Shown one piece after another: positions 17,211 to 25,967 of a DNA stretch of 64,000 bases. Source of the stretch: Streptomyces sp. NBC_01142 (GTDB lineage: Bacteria > Actinomycetota > Actinomycetes > Streptomycetales > Streptomycetaceae); NCBI RefSeq assembly GCF_026341125.1, contig NZ_JAPEOR010000001.1:1054001-1118000 (forward strand). The letters are read 5' to 3'. Position numbers and translations under genes: made by a program. Below the pieces are notes generated by a model. It made no database searches, was not told the origin of the DNA, and saw only the letters and a list, made by a program, of their open reading frames with translations. Positions within the stretch are counted from its first letter, which is position 1. Each line of letters opens with the position of its first letter.

Positions 17211-17471
17211 TCAGACGATCGAACCGTCCACAAAGCACCAGCGCCAGTTCTGGCCGACCTCGAAGCTCCGCATCACCGCGTGCGCCGTCTCCCTGAAATG
17301 CGCGCTCGCGTGCTGGTGGGGCGAGGAGTCGCAGCAGGCCACATGCCCGCAGGCCAGGCAGAGCCGCAGCTGGACCGGGTGGCTGCCGGCGGCAAGGCAC
17401 CCCTGGCAGGTCGCGGTCAGCGGCGGCGGCTCGGGGCGCGGCAGTTCTGCTACATGCGGACACTCGCTCAT
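17211..17471 (-). CDS. UBP-type zinc finger protein
   Basis: An 86-residue protein that is nearly all one zf-UBP domain: CPHVAE at the N-terminus, then C-Q-G-C, LCLACGHVACCDSSPHQHA and a histidine-containing helix HFRETAHAVMRSF, ending WRWCFVDGSIV. These Cys/His residues bind zinc. In eukaryotes the fold binds free ubiquitin tails; bacterial stand-alone versions have no established role. The ATG at 17471 faces the antiporter gene, 44 bp away, so the two share a promoter region. Similar pairing of a UBP zinc finger with Na+/H+ antiporters recurs in actinobacteria (recalled), hinting at a regulatory link. Confidence 0.85.
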   Translation of the reverse strand: MSECPHVAELPRPEPPPLTATCQGCLAAGSHPVQLRLCLACGHVACCDSSPHQHASAHFRETAHAVMRSFEVGQNWRWCFVDGSIV

Positions 17472-17515
17472 GATTGCCAGGTTACGACGCAGGTGACGGA
17501 CGTGGGGACGACACG

Positions 17516-19111
17516 ATGGACGCATTGCCACTGGTGGCGCTGATTGCGGTGAGCGCCACGGTCGCCGGAGCGGCCCGCAGGACACCCGTACCGGCGCCGC
17601 TGCTGCTGGTCGCGGTGGGGCTGATCGGCGCGTACGTGCCCGGCGTGCCGGACTACACCCTCGACCCGCACATCGTGCTGCCGCTGGTGCTGCCGCCGCT
17701 GCTGCACACCGCCGCGCTCGACAGCTCCTACCTGGATCTGCGGGCGAACATCCGGCCCGTCGCCCTGCTCTCCGTCGGCTACGTTCTCTTCGCGACCGTA
17801 GCCGTCGGCTACGTCGCCTATCTGCTGGTGCCGGATCTGCCGCTGACCGCTGCGCTCGTGCTGGGCGCGGTGATCGCGCCGCCGGACGCCGTCGCCGCCA
17901 GCGCGATCGCCCGGCGGCTGGGTCTGCCGAACCGGATCACCACCATCCTGCAGGGCGAGTCCCTGGTGAACGACGCGACCGCGATCACCGCGTACAAGGT
18001 GGCGCTGGCCGCGGCGGTCGGCGTGGGCGCGAGCTGGGCCCACGGCATCGCGGAGTTCGCGCTGGCGTCGCTCGGCGGAGTCGGCGTCGGCCTGGTGCTG
18101 ATGGTGCCGATCCACTGGCTGCGTACGCATCTGAAGGAAGCGCTCCTGCAGAACACGCTCTCGCTGCTCATTCCGTTCGTGGCGTACGCGGCCGCCGAGC
18201 ACGTCGGGGCCTCCGGGGTGCTCGCCGTGGTCGTCGTCGCGCTCTATCTGGGGCACCGCTCCTGGCAGGTCGACTTCGAGACCAGGCTGCAGGAGGAGGC
18301 GGTCTGGAAGATGGTCGCCTTCATCCTGGAGTCGGCCGTCTTCGCACTGATCGGGCTGCAGCTTCCGTACGTACTCGAAGGCCTCGGCGCGTACGGGTTC
18401 GGCGAGGCGTTCTGGTACGCGGTCGGAGTCTTCGTGGCCGTGGTGGTGATGAGGTTCGTCTGGGTCTACCCGGCGACCTTCGTGCCGCGCCTCCTCTCGA
18501 AACGGGTCAGGGAGCGTGAGCCGGTCACCAACTGGACCGCTCCGCTGATCGTGGGCTGGGCGGGGATGCGGGGCGTGGTGTCGCTGGCGATCGCCTTCTC
18601 GATCCCCATGGCGATGGCGGACGGCGAGCCCTTCCCGGCGCGGAATCTGGTTCTCTTCCTGACCTTCACGACGGTGATCGGGACGCTGGTGGTGCAGGGG
18701 CTCACGCTGCCGGTGCTGATCCGGTGGCTGAAGCTGCCGGGGCGCGATGCGTACGCCGAGACCCTGGCGGAGGCGCAGGCCCAGAGCGAGGCGTCGCGGG
18801 CGGCGGAGCGGCGGCTGGAGGAGCTGCTCGCGGACGAGCGCAACGCGCTGCCGCAGCCGCTGGCGGAGCGGCTGCGGACCGTGCTGGAGCGGCGGCGGAA
18901 CTCCGTGTGGGAGCGGCTCGGCGCGGTGAACGCGGTGACCGGTGAGTCGGCGGACGACACCTACCGGCGGCTGGCGCGGGAGATGATCGACGCCGAGCGG
19001 GAGGTCTTCGTGGACCTGCGGGACCAGCGGCGGATCGACGACGAAATGATGCGGACGCTGCTGCGCCGACTGGACCTGGAGGAGGCGGCGGCCTACCGGG
19101 AGGAGCCGTGA
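17516..19111 (+). CDS. Na+/H+ antiporter, CPA1 (NhaP/SOD2) family
   Basis: A 531-residue polytopic membrane protein exchanging Na+ (or K+) for protons. About 12 hydrophobic segments occupy residues 1-410, with the CPA1 signatures GAVIAPPDAVAA near 115-126 and GESLVNDATA near 147-156, whose acidic residues form the ion site, and GWAGMRGVVSLAIA near 344-357. A C-terminal cytoplasmic tail of about 110 residues is highly charged, Glu/Arg/Ala-rich and predicted helical. Divergent from the zinc finger gene; the next gene is convergent. Confidence 0.92.
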   Translation: MDALPLVALIAVSATVAGAARRTPVPAPLLLVAVGLIGAYVPGVPDYTLDPHIVLPLVLPPLLHTAALDSSYLDLRANIRPVALLSVGYVLFATVAVGYVAYLLVPDLPLTAALVLGAVIAPPDAVAASAIARRLGLPNRITTILQGESLVNDATAITAYKVALAAAVGVGASWAHGIAEFALASLGGVGVGLVLMVPIHWLRTHLKEALLQNTLSLLIPFVAYAAAEHVGASGVLAVVVVALYLGHRSWQVDFETRLQEEAVWKMVAFILESAVFALIGLQLPYVLEGLGAYGFGEAFWYAVGVFVAVVVMRFVWVYPATFVPRLLSKRVREREPVTNWTAPLIVGWAGMRGVVSLAIAFSIPMAMADGEPFPARNLVLFLTFTTVIGTLVVQGLTLPVLIRWLKLPGRDAYAETLAEAQAQSEASRAAERRLEELLADERNALPQPLAERLRTVLERRRNSVWERLGAVNAVTGESADDTYRRLAREMIDAEREVFVDLRDQRRIDDEMMRTLLRRLDLEEAAAYREEP

Positions 19112-19147
19112 CAACCGGGGGCGGCGGCCCACCGGGACGAGCCGTGG

Positions 19148-20152
19148 CTACCGGGAGGGTTCCCGGCCGGTGATGACGGCGGCGACGGTGGTGCCGGGCG
19201 GGAAGGCGCCCTCTGCGGCGAGGGCGGTCAGACCGTAGAGCATCTTGGCGACATAGACGCGCTCGACGGGGAGCCGGTGGCGGGCCTCGAAGTCCTCGGC
19301 GAAGGCACTGAGTTCGGTGGTGGTGCGGGCGTATCCGCCGAAGTGGAAGCGCTCCTCGAGGGACCAGACTCCGGCCCGGCCGCCGAAGGCGACGCGCTGG
19401 AGGTCCTCGACGGTGTCCCCGAGGAACCCGCCCTTGAGGACGGGGAACCCCAGGGCGCGCTGTCCGGGGCCGAGCCCGGCGGCGAGCCCGGCGAGCGTAC
19501 CGCCGGTGCCGCAGGCGACGGCGACGACGTCGGCGAGGCGGTGGAGCTCACGGCCGAGGTGGGTGCAGCCCTGGGCGGCGAGGGCGTTGCTGCCGCCCTC
19601 GGGTACCACGTAGAGGTCCTCGTCCACGTTCTTGTCGATGTACTGGTTGATGTCCTTGTTGATTTCCTCGTGCAAGTCCTCGATAGCCGGACCGGCCGGA
19701 GCGGGGGAACGGCTCCCGGCCGCGGCGGACACGATTTCCGCCAGCACTTCCGGCTCCGCCTTGCGCCGGTACAGCGCGCGGTCCACGAACAGCAGGTGCA
19801 TCCCGTCCGCCGCGCACTGGGACAGAGACGGGTTCAGCGGGCGGTCGGCCAGTTCGGCGCCGCGGACTATGCCGATCGTCGGGAAGCCCAGCAGCCGGCC
19901 CGCCGCCGCCGTGGCGCGCAGATGGTTGGAGTACGCGCCGCCGAACGTCAGTACCGGCCGACCGGCCGCGGCCCGCAGGTTCGGGGCCAGTTTGCGCCAT
20001 TTGTTGCCCGGGAGAACCGGATGGATCAGGTCGTCCCTCTTGAGCAGCAGGCGTATGCCGTGCCGGGTGAAGCGCTCGTCCTCGACCGGCTGCAGCGGCG
20101 ACGGCAGTCGCGGCCGCAGTGCGGCGGTGAGGTCGAGCACTTCCCTGGTCAC
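19148..20152 (-). CDS. PLP-dependent ACC deaminase/D-cysteine desulfhydrase family protein
   Basis: A 334-residue fold-type II PLP enzyme. The lysine motif LPGNKWRKL is near residues 47-55, GGAYSNHLRATAAAG near 71-85, the phosphate loop around CGTGGT(L)AG near 214, and EGGSNALA near 185. Members deaminate 1-aminocyclopropane-1-carboxylate or desulfurate D-cysteine; which one is not decidable by eye. Odd feature: an Asp/Asn/Lys-rich insert around residues 160-180 (EEINKDINQYIDKNVDEDLY) with lower G+C than its surroundings. The GTG start lies 10 bp after the amidase stop, so the two probably share a transcript. Confidence 0.85.
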   Translation of the reverse strand: MTREVLDLTAALRPRLPSPLQPVEDERFTRHGIRLLLKRDDLIHPVLPGNKWRKLAPNLRAAAGRPVLTFGGAYSNHLRATAAAGRLLGFPTIGIVRGAELADRPLNPSLSQCAADGMHLLFVDRALYRRKAEPEVLAEIVSAAAGSRSPAPAGPAIEDLHEEINKDINQYIDKNVDEDLYVVPEGGSNALAAQGCTHLGRELHRLADVVAVACGTGGTLAGLAAGLGPGQRALGFPVLKGGFLGDTVEDLQRVAFGGRAGVWSLEERFHFGGYARTTTELSAFAEDFEARHRLPVERVYVAKMLYGLTALAAEGAFPPGTTVAAVITGREPSR

Positions 20153-20162
20153 ACACCCATTG

Positions 20163-20753
20163 TCACTTCAGGCGTTCGTGGATGCGCGCGCGCATCGAGT
20201 CCATGGAGAAGCCCCGGGGATCGATCTTTCCCGGCTGCCATTCCAGATGGCCGATGACCGAGCGGGAGTTCCAGCCGTGGCGGCGGCAGACGGCCGCCGC
20301 GGCTCTCTCGATCGCCTCCAGCTGGGCCTCCGGCCATGGGTCCTCGCCGTCGCCCAGGTTCTCGCACTCGAAACCGTAGAAGTAACGGTTTCCGTCGGTG
20401 TTCGCCTCGTTGTCCGGCGGGAGCGCCTTCTCCGCGATGACGGCGCGCAGCACGTCGTCGTCTCCGGATCCCGCGTGGTTGGCGCGCCCGTAGCCGACGA
20501 GATGGACCTTGCCGTCCTTGGCGATGACGCCGTGGCAGAGCGGCCCCGGCAGGCCTGCGTAGCCGTCCCGGCAGATACGGACGGTGGCCGCGGTGCCCTT
20601 GGTGACAGTGTGGTGGATCATCACCCCGTGGACCGGGCCCCAGGGCCCCACGTGGTTGCGGTTGTGTGTACGCCAGTTGCCGACCTCGACGACCGTTAAC
20701 CCCTCGTCGCGCAGTGCGTCGAGGAAGCTGTTCGCGGACATGGGTGGGGACAT
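20163..20753 (-). CDS. N-acetylmuramoyl-L-alanine amidase domain protein, TTA-containing
   Basis: A 196-residue amidase_2/PGRP-type zinc amidase. Zinc ligand candidates are H43/H44 in GVMIHHTVT, a His in the NHAGSG block and the His of VIGHLEWQPGKIDP, whose K-x-D-P end is typical. There is no signal peptide, so it may act inside the cell, be released by lysis, or derive from a phage-type lysin. The start ATG (20753) follows AAGGAG. Leu19 is encoded by TTA (20697-20699), the rare codon read only by the bldA tRNA, implying developmental control of translation. Confidence 0.85.
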   Translation of the reverse strand: MSPPMSANSFLDALRDEGLTVVEVGNWRTHNRNHVGPWGPVHGVMIHHTVTKGTAATVRICRDGYAGLPGPLCHGVIAKDGKVHLVGYGRANHAGSGDDDVLRAVIAEKALPPDNEANTDGNRYFYGFECENLGDGEDPWPEAQLEAIERAAAAVCRRHGWNSRSVIGHLEWQPGKIDPRGFSMDSMRARIHERLK

Positions 20754-21014
20754 TGCCGTCTCCTTGGGGGTACGAGGCGATGTGAGGGGAATGTTCCGTA
20801 CCGCGTTTGTACCCGAACACCGGTGTATGGACCCTTCGTTCGTGCGGCGAGCGAGCTCATCCGGTCAGCCGGCGGCCGGCCGTTCATGCGCGGCGCCGTG
20901 CAACGTGCCCCGCCCGCGCAGAACTAGTCCCATCCCTTTGTGTAATGGCGCCGGGACTCCCCGTGCTGAAAGGCTCCTTGGTGCAGGTCAGTCCATGATC
21001 GAGAGGGAGTCCCT

Positions 21015-22439
21015 ATGTCGGTTGGTTCGGTCGGCTCTGTCGGCGACGAGGTCCGCGAGCAGCAGACGCCGAAGCAGCAGAGTCTCGGTACGGCAGCCGC
21101 GCGAAACCTGGCGACGACCACCAAGTCGGCTCCGCAGATGCAGGAGATCACCTCACGGTGGCTGCTGCGCATGCTGCCCTGGGTGCAGGTGCAGGGCGGT
21201 ACCTACCGGGTGAACCGCCGCCTCACCTACTCCGTGGGCGACGGGCGCGTGACTTTCGTGCAGACCGGGGGCCAGGTGGCGGTCATCCCCGCCGAGCTGG
21301 GCGAGCTCCCGGCCCTGCGGGACTTCGGGGACGATGCGGTGCTCACCGAGCTGGCGAGCCGCTGTGAGCAGCGGGAGTTCGCCCCCGGCGAGGTGCTGGC
21401 CACCTCCGGGGACGACGCGGACCGCGTCTATCTGCTGGCGCACGGCCGGGTGGAGCAGATCGGCACCGGTCCGTACGGCGACGAGACGGTCCTCGGCGTC
21501 CTCGGCGACGGTGCGTACTTCGGCGACCGGGCGCTTCTGGACCGCGAGGCCACCTGGGACTACACGGCCCGTGCGGCGACGGCGTGCACCGTCCTCGAGC
21601 TGACCAGGCGCGATGTTCTGAACCTCGCGGAGCGGGCGGAGTCCTTGCGCGGGCACCTGGCCGGGCTGGCCGCCCTGCCGCAGCAGCGCACCAACAAGTA
21701 CGGCGAAGCGGCGATCGATCTGTCCGCAGGCCATGTCGGCGAAGCCGTCGTACCGCATACGTACGTCGACTACGACTCGGTGCCGCGCGAGTACGAACTG
21801 AGCGTCGCCCAGACCGTGCTGAAGGTCCACAGCCGCGTCGCCGACCTCTACAACCAGCCGATGAACCAGACCGAGCAGCAGTTGCGGCTCACGGTCGAGG
21901 CGCTGCGTGAGCGCCAGGAGCACGAGCTCATCAACAACCGCGAGTTCGGCCTGCTGAACAACTGCGCATACGAGCAGCGGCTGCAGCCGCACGACGGCGC
22001 CCCGAGCCCCGACGACATGGACGAACTGCTGTCGCGGCGGCGCGGGTCGAAGCTGTTCCTCGCCCATCCGCGGGCCATCGCCGCCTTCGGGCGCGAGTGC
22101 AACAGGCGCGGTCTGGTCCCCGACAGCGTGGAGGTCGCCGGGCAGCATGTGCCGGCCTGGCGCGGTGTGCCGATCTTCCCCTGCAACAAGATCCCGGTCA
22201 CCGAGGCCAGGACCACATCGATCATCTGTATGCGTACGGGTGAGGCCGATCAGGGCGTGATCGGACTTCAGCAGAGCGGCATCCCGGACGAGATCGAGCC
22301 GAGCCTGTCCGTGCGCTTCATGGGCATCGACGAGCAGGCGATCATCTCGTACCTGGTCACGGCCTACTACTCGGCGGCGGTGCTGGTGCCGGACGCGCTC
22401 GGCGTCCTGGAGAACGTCGAGGTGAGCCGCTGGCAGTGA
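21015..22439 (+). CDS. eshA: EshA: family 2B encapsulin shell protein with cyclic-nucleotide-binding domain
   Basis: A 474-residue protein matching EshA. An N-terminal arm (1-50) is followed by the start of the HK97-like shell fold, an inserted CRP-like cNMP-binding domain (about 105-220, with [31 protein letters not shown] and a C-terminal helix), then the rest of the shell fold (about 240-474, with [20 protein letters not shown] and [12 protein letters not shown]). Family 2B encapsulins assemble into protein nanocompartments. In S. griseus and S. coelicolor EshA affects aerial growth and antibiotic production. The next gene is a polyprenyl synthase, a known family 2 cargo class. The ATG follows GAGAGGGAG. 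Confidence 0.93.
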   Translation: MSVGSVGSVGDEVREQQTPKQQSLGTAAARNLATTTKSAPQMQEITSRWLLRMLPWVQVQGGTYRVNRRLTYSVGDGRVTFVQTGGQVAVIPAELGELPALRDFGDDAVLTELASRCEQREFAPGEVLATSGDDADRVYLLAHGRVEQIGTGPYGDETVLGVLGDGAYFGDRALLDREATWDYTARAATACTVLELTRRDVLNLAERAESLRGHLAGLAALPQQRTNKYGEAAIDLSAGHVGEAVVPHTYVDYDSVPREYELSVAQTVLKVHSRVADLYNQPMNQTEQQLRLTVEALRERQEHELINNREFGLLNNCAYEQRLQPHDGAPSPDDMDELLSRRRGSKLFLAHPRAIAAFGRECNRRGLVPDSVEVAGQHVPAWRGVPIFPCNKIPVTEARTTSIICMRTGEADQGVIGLQQSGIPDEIEPSLSVRFMGIDEQAIISYLVTAYYSAAVLVPDALGVLENVEVSRWQ

Positions 22440-22578
22440 ACCGGCGCGGCCGGGGGCGCGACGCCGCACCGCTGCGACCCCGACCCGGCCGCGGGCGCTG
22501 CGCGGTGCCGCGCCGCACGGTGCCGCGCACTGCCCCTGGCTGCCACGTCTGGCCCACCCCCTGGAGAGGACAGCCCAG

Positions 22579-23616
22579 TTGACCATGTCGGACACTGTCG
22601 AAGGCCGCGAGGCCGTCGCCCTTCTCGAGCGCACCCGCAGCACCGTCAATCCTCAACTGCGTGCCACCGTCGAATCGTTGCCCGGATCCATACGCCGCGT
22701 GGCGATGTACCACTTCGGCTGGGAGCATGCGGACGGCACTCCGGCCGCGGGATCGACCGGCAAGGCCATCAGGCCCGCGCTCGTGCTCGCCGCGTCGCGG
22801 GCGCTGGGCGGCGACCCGCAGCAGGCCGTACGGGCGGCGGCCGCCGTGGAGCTCGCGCACAACTTCACCCTGCTCCACGACGACGTCATCGACGAGGACC
22901 CCACCCGAAGACACCGCCCCACCGCATGGACGGTCTTCGGCACCCCGGACGCCATCATCGCGGGGGACGCCCTGCTCGCCCTCGCGCTGCGGCTGCTCGC
23001 CGAGGACCGGCACCCCGCCTCCCTGGCGGCCTCGGAGCGTCTCGCGGCCTGTGTGATCGAACTGTGCGCGGGACAGCAGGCGGACTGCGCCTTCGAGGAG
23101 CGCGCACCGCACGAGGTGTCCCTCGAGGAGTGCCTCGGCATGGCGACGGCCAAGACAGGGGCGCTGCTGGGCTGCGCCTGCGCGCTCGGTGCGCTGTACG
23201 CGGGCGCGGGAGAGGAGGAGGCCGCGGCCATGGACGCCTTCGGGCGGGAGGCGGGGCTCGCCTTCCAGCTCATCGACGATCTGATCGGGATCTGGGGCGA
23301 CCCGGACCGTACGGGCAAACCGGCCGGCGCCGATCTGGCCGCGCACAAGAAGTCGCTGCCGGTGGTCGCGGCGCTCGCCTCGGGCACCCCGGCCGGCGCC
23401 GAACTGGCCGAGCTCTACCGTGGGCCGATGAACGCCGCGGGCGTGCGTCGCGCAGCCGAGGCCGTCGACCGGGCGGGCGGCCGCGACTGGGCGCAGTTGC
23501 AGGCCGCGGACCGGATGGCACGGGCCGTGCAGGAGCTCTCCCGCGCGGTCCCGGATCTTGCCGCGGCGGGCGATCTGCTGGCCCTGGCGGAATTCGTCAC
23601 CCGCCGGACCCGCTGA
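22579..23616 (+). CDS. Polyprenyl diphosphate synthase, probable encapsulin cargo
   Basis: A 345-residue trans-isoprenyl synthase that condenses isopentenyl and allylic diphosphates. The first aspartate-rich motif is LLHDDVIDEDPTRR near residues 96-109 and the second is LIDDLIGIWGD near 231-241; G-K-A-I-R-P near 57 binds diphosphate. The TTG at 22579 follows GAGAGGA; an ATG two codons later is possible. Product length is not certain, geranyl to geranylgeranyl being likely. The position 139 bp after eshA fits the polyprenyl-transferase cargo class of family 2B encapsulins. No terpene cyclase is nearby, and there is no long disordered N-terminus of the sort seen in cyclase cargo. Confidence 0.87.
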   Translation: MTMSDTVEGREAVALLERTRSTVNPQLRATVESLPGSIRRVAMYHFGWEHADGTPAAGSTGKAIRPALVLAASRALGGDPQQAVRAAAAVELAHNFTLLHDDVIDEDPTRRHRPTAWTVFGTPDAIIAGDALLALALRLLAEDRHPASLAASERLAACVIELCAGQQADCAFEERAPHEVSLEECLGMATAKTGALLGCACALGALYAGAGEEEAAAMDAFGREAGLAFQLIDDLIGIWGDPDRTGKPAGADLAAHKKSLPVVAALASGTPAGAELAELYRGPMNAAGVRRAAEAVDRAGGRDWAQLQAADRMARAVQELSRAVPDLAAAGDLLALAEFVTRRTR

Positions 23617-23689
23617 AGGTCACGGAACCGCCAACTCCGGAATCATGTACGCATGTTGACCGACAGCGTGCAGGGAGAGGCGGGGGAAC

Positions 23690-24389
23690 GTGGGCTTGGC
23701 GACAGGGGTACGGCAGGCGACGGCGGACGACCGGACGGCGCTCGTCCATCTCATCGACGAGGCATTCCACGATGACCCGGTGAGCTGCTGGGTCTTCCCC
23801 GACCCGGCAGAGCGCCGCCGGGTGCACGGCCCCTTCCTCGGGGAGTTCCTCGATGTGGCGCTCGCCGTGGGGCGTGTCGAGGTCACCGAGGACGGGGCCG
23901 CCGTGGCCCTCTGGCTCGACATCCCGGCCGGCGGGCCGGAAGGGCGACGGCACCCCGGCCCGGATGCGTGAGATCGCGGGCCCGCACAACGACCGGGTCG
24001 AGCAGGTTGGCCTGCTGACGGACGCGGTTCATCCCTACGAGCGGGCGCACGCGTACCTGCTGCTGATCGCGGTCTCCCCGCAGCGGCAGCGCCAGGGCCT
24101 GGGAAGCGCACTGATCACATCCGTGCTGGAGCGCTGCGATCGCGACGGTGCTCCCGCCTGTCTGGACGCGAGCAGCGCACGCAGCCGCCGGCTGTACGAG
24201 CGGCTCGGCTTCGCGTTCACCGGGACGGCCGTGGAGCTGCCCGACGGCCCGCTGATGTGGCCCATGTGGCGCGAACCGGGTCAGGTGCGCCGAGTGGACC
24301 CACCGCATCGGCACGCCGGAACTGAACCCTCCGGATCTCGCCCCGGGAATGACCTTGCAGAACCACTACATGTGGAGCACTGTGAATGA
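23690..24389 (+). pseudogene. GNAT acetyltransferase gene broken by a frameshift
   Basis: A GTG at 23690 begins a normal GNAT N-terminus (VRQATADDRTALVHLIDEAF, DPVSCWVFPD). Around 23940-23946, in a run of G and C after A-G-G-P-E-G, the conserved sequence switches to a frame one base on, continuing TPARMREIAGPHNDRVEQ, and then YLLLIAVSPQRQRQGLGSAL, the acetyl-CoA-binding R-Q-G-L-G-S motif, and a C-terminal SRRLYERLGFAFTG. The original frame stops at 23971. Either a true one-base insertion or a sequencing error in a GC-rich run explains it. The coding content on both sides is otherwise intact. Confidence 0.8.
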
Positions 24390-24457
24390 AGTGGTTTCGG
24401 GTGGGAGGACACATCGCCTGCGACCGCACCTCATCACGCCAAGACCAGAGGATCGGT

Positions 24458-25039
24458 TTGCGAAAGCTCAGCTACTTCATCGCCGCGTCGATCGACGGCT
24501 TCATCGGCGCCCCCGGCGGCGAGGCGGACTTCTTCACCTCGTTCGTCGGCGGTGACTTCCTCGAGTACCTCAAGACGGACTGCCAGGACACCCTGCCGAC
24601 CATGGCCCGGCAGGCCTTCGGCATTGACGACGCGCCGAACACGCAGTTCGACACGATCATCCAGGGCCGGGTCAGCTACGACATCGCGCTGGACGGCAAG
24701 GTCACCAGCCCGTATGCGCATCTGCGCGAGTATGTGGCGTCGCGCAGCATCAAGGACTCTCCCGACCTCCATGTGGAGATCGTCTCCGGCGACGTCGTGG
24801 CCAAGATCCGGGAGCTCAAGCGGGAGGACGGGCTCGGCATCTATCTCTGCGGCGGTGCGAGCCTCGCCGGCCAGCTGAAGGACGAGGTCGACGAGCTCGT
24901 CATCAAGACGTATCCGGTCGTCCTCGGCTCCGGTATGCCCATGTTCGCCGCGGAGTTCGAGATTTCCGACTTCACTCTCGACTCCGTGCGCACGTTCGAC
25001 AACGGGGTGCTCGTGAGGAAGTACAGCAGGAGGCGCTGA
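24458..25039 (+). CDS. Dihydrofolate reductase family protein (RibD C-terminal-like)
   Basis: A 193-residue protein of the YwjB/RibD C-terminal family. Start TTG 24458 with AGAGGA five bases upstream; an upstream ATG at 24386 lies in unrelated sequence. The N-terminus K-L-S-Y-F-I-A-A-S-I-D-G-F is the NADPH-fold opening of this family, T-I-I-Q-G-R-V-S-Y is the second conserved block and IYLCGGASLAGQL with PVVLGSGMPMF completes the nucleotide site. Members reduce diverse substrates and rarely are true DHFRs. It stands alone between small genes and its substrate is unknown. Confidence 0.85.
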   Translation: MRKLSYFIAASIDGFIGAPGGEADFFTSFVGGDFLEYLKTDCQDTLPTMARQAFGIDDAPNTQFDTIIQGRVSYDIALDGKVTSPYAHLREYVASRSIKDSPDLHVEIVSGDVVAKIRELKREDGLGIYLCGGASLAGQLKDEVDELVIKTYPVVLGSGMPMFAAEFEISDFTLDSVRTFDNGVLVRKYSRRR

Positions 25040-25083
25040 CCGTAGGAGTGTCCGACTTGCCCATACCGCCATATCCTGGAGTC

Positions 25084-25356
25084 ATGGGCAGCGAAGGACG
25101 CCGGACCGTCCGCCGCCCGCAGGGCGAGTACGTATGCCCGGCCTGCGGACAGCCTGTCGGTACGGCCATCAAACGACGCAAGACGCTCGGGGCTTTTGTC
25201 CCCACCTGGGGGCCCGGGCCCTGCCGTAATCCCGCATGTGCCGAGGTCGCCGGGAGTCACGGCGAGGAAGCAGGCAAGAAACGGGCTGACGAAGTGGTCA
25301 AGACTGCGGCCGAGCGGCCGGGCGAGGAGCCCGGCGCGGAGGTCGGGAGCGCCTGA
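25084..25356 (+). CDS. Small zinc-ribbon-like protein
   Basis: A 90-residue protein with a C-P-A-C-G pair near residues 18-22 and a second pair C-R-N-P-A-C near 47-52, spaced like a zinc ribbon. The stretch between is basic (K-R-R-K-T-L-G-A-F-V-P-T-W-G) and the C-terminus is Glu/Lys-rich and probably disordered. A nucleic-acid contact is possible but not shown. Not a named family that I recognise. The ATG (25084) is close to the end of the preceding reductase gene, but no ribosome site stands out. Confidence 0.65.
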   Translation: MGSEGRRTVRRPQGEYVCPACGQPVGTAIKRRKTLGAFVPTWGPGPCRNPACAEVAGSHGEEAGKKRADEVVKTAAERPGEEPGAEVGSA

Positions 25357-25405
25357 GGCATCCCGGCTGTGAGGTGGAGGCAGCCGTACCGCTACAGTCC
25401 GCGCC

Positions 25406-25849
25406 ATGTCATCGGAGTCGACGGAAGTCTGGGCGGGCTGGTACCGCGACCGGCGGGGCGCGGAAGCGTTCACGATCGCGGCGAGCGGACGCCAGTTGCG
25501 TACCGCCATCAGGGGTGTTGAGTACGAGGGGGCGGCTTTCGCTGCCCTGGAGCCGGTGGGGGACGGCGGGGTGCTCTCCTCCTGCGTACTGGAGTGGGAC
25601 ATGCCGCTGCCCGTCCACGCGGCGGACGGCGTGGTCCAACTGGCCACGCTCAGCTGTCTGTTGACGCTCGGCGAGCCGCAGCCCGACGGACTGCTCGACC
25701 GGGCGGACCTCAATCTGACCCTGCACTACGGCGGGACGGCGTATGAATCCGGTGTCGCCGGGGGCGACTTCGGAGACGCCCTGAGCCGTATAGGACGCCA
25801 GCTGCCGCCCGGCGCGCAGTTCGGGCATCAGGTGACCGTGGACGCCTGA
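25406..25849 (+). CDS. Conserved hypothetical protein
   Basis: A 147-residue soluble protein from ATG 25406 with no signal peptide or membrane segment. It reads like a compact beta-rich domain (WAGWYRDRRGAEAFTIAAS, then alternating hydrophobic strands through SSCVLEWDMPLP, LNLTLHYGGTAYESG), ending with a short acidic tail. I do not recognise a family. It follows the zinc-ribbon gene by 49 bp on the same strand and a strong hairpin lies just after its stop, marking the end of the unit. Confidence 0.7.
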   Translation: MSSESTEVWAGWYRDRRGAEAFTIAASGRQLRTAIRGVEYEGAAFAALEPVGDGGVLSSCVLEWDMPLPVHAADGVVQLATLSCLLTLGEPQPDGLLDRADLNLTLHYGGTAYESGVAGGDFGDALSRIGRQLPPGAQFGHQVTVDA

Positions 25850-25864
25850 CGGCGCCCGGCGCCC

Positions 25865-25901
25865 GGCGGCGGACCGGGCGCCGTGGGCCCGGTCCGCCGC
25901 C
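25865..25901. terminator. Hairpin terminator between convergent genes
   Basis: GGCGGCGGACCGGG (25865-25878) pairs perfectly with CCCGGTCCGCCGCC (25888-25901) around a 9-nt loop, 16 bp beyond the stop at 25849 and before the convergent globin gene. Confidence 0.85.
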
Positions 25902-25967
25902 GGTCCGCCGAGTCCGTGCGGACCTCGTGGTCCGTGCCGGTCCGGCTCCGCGCCGATGCGCCCGAGG

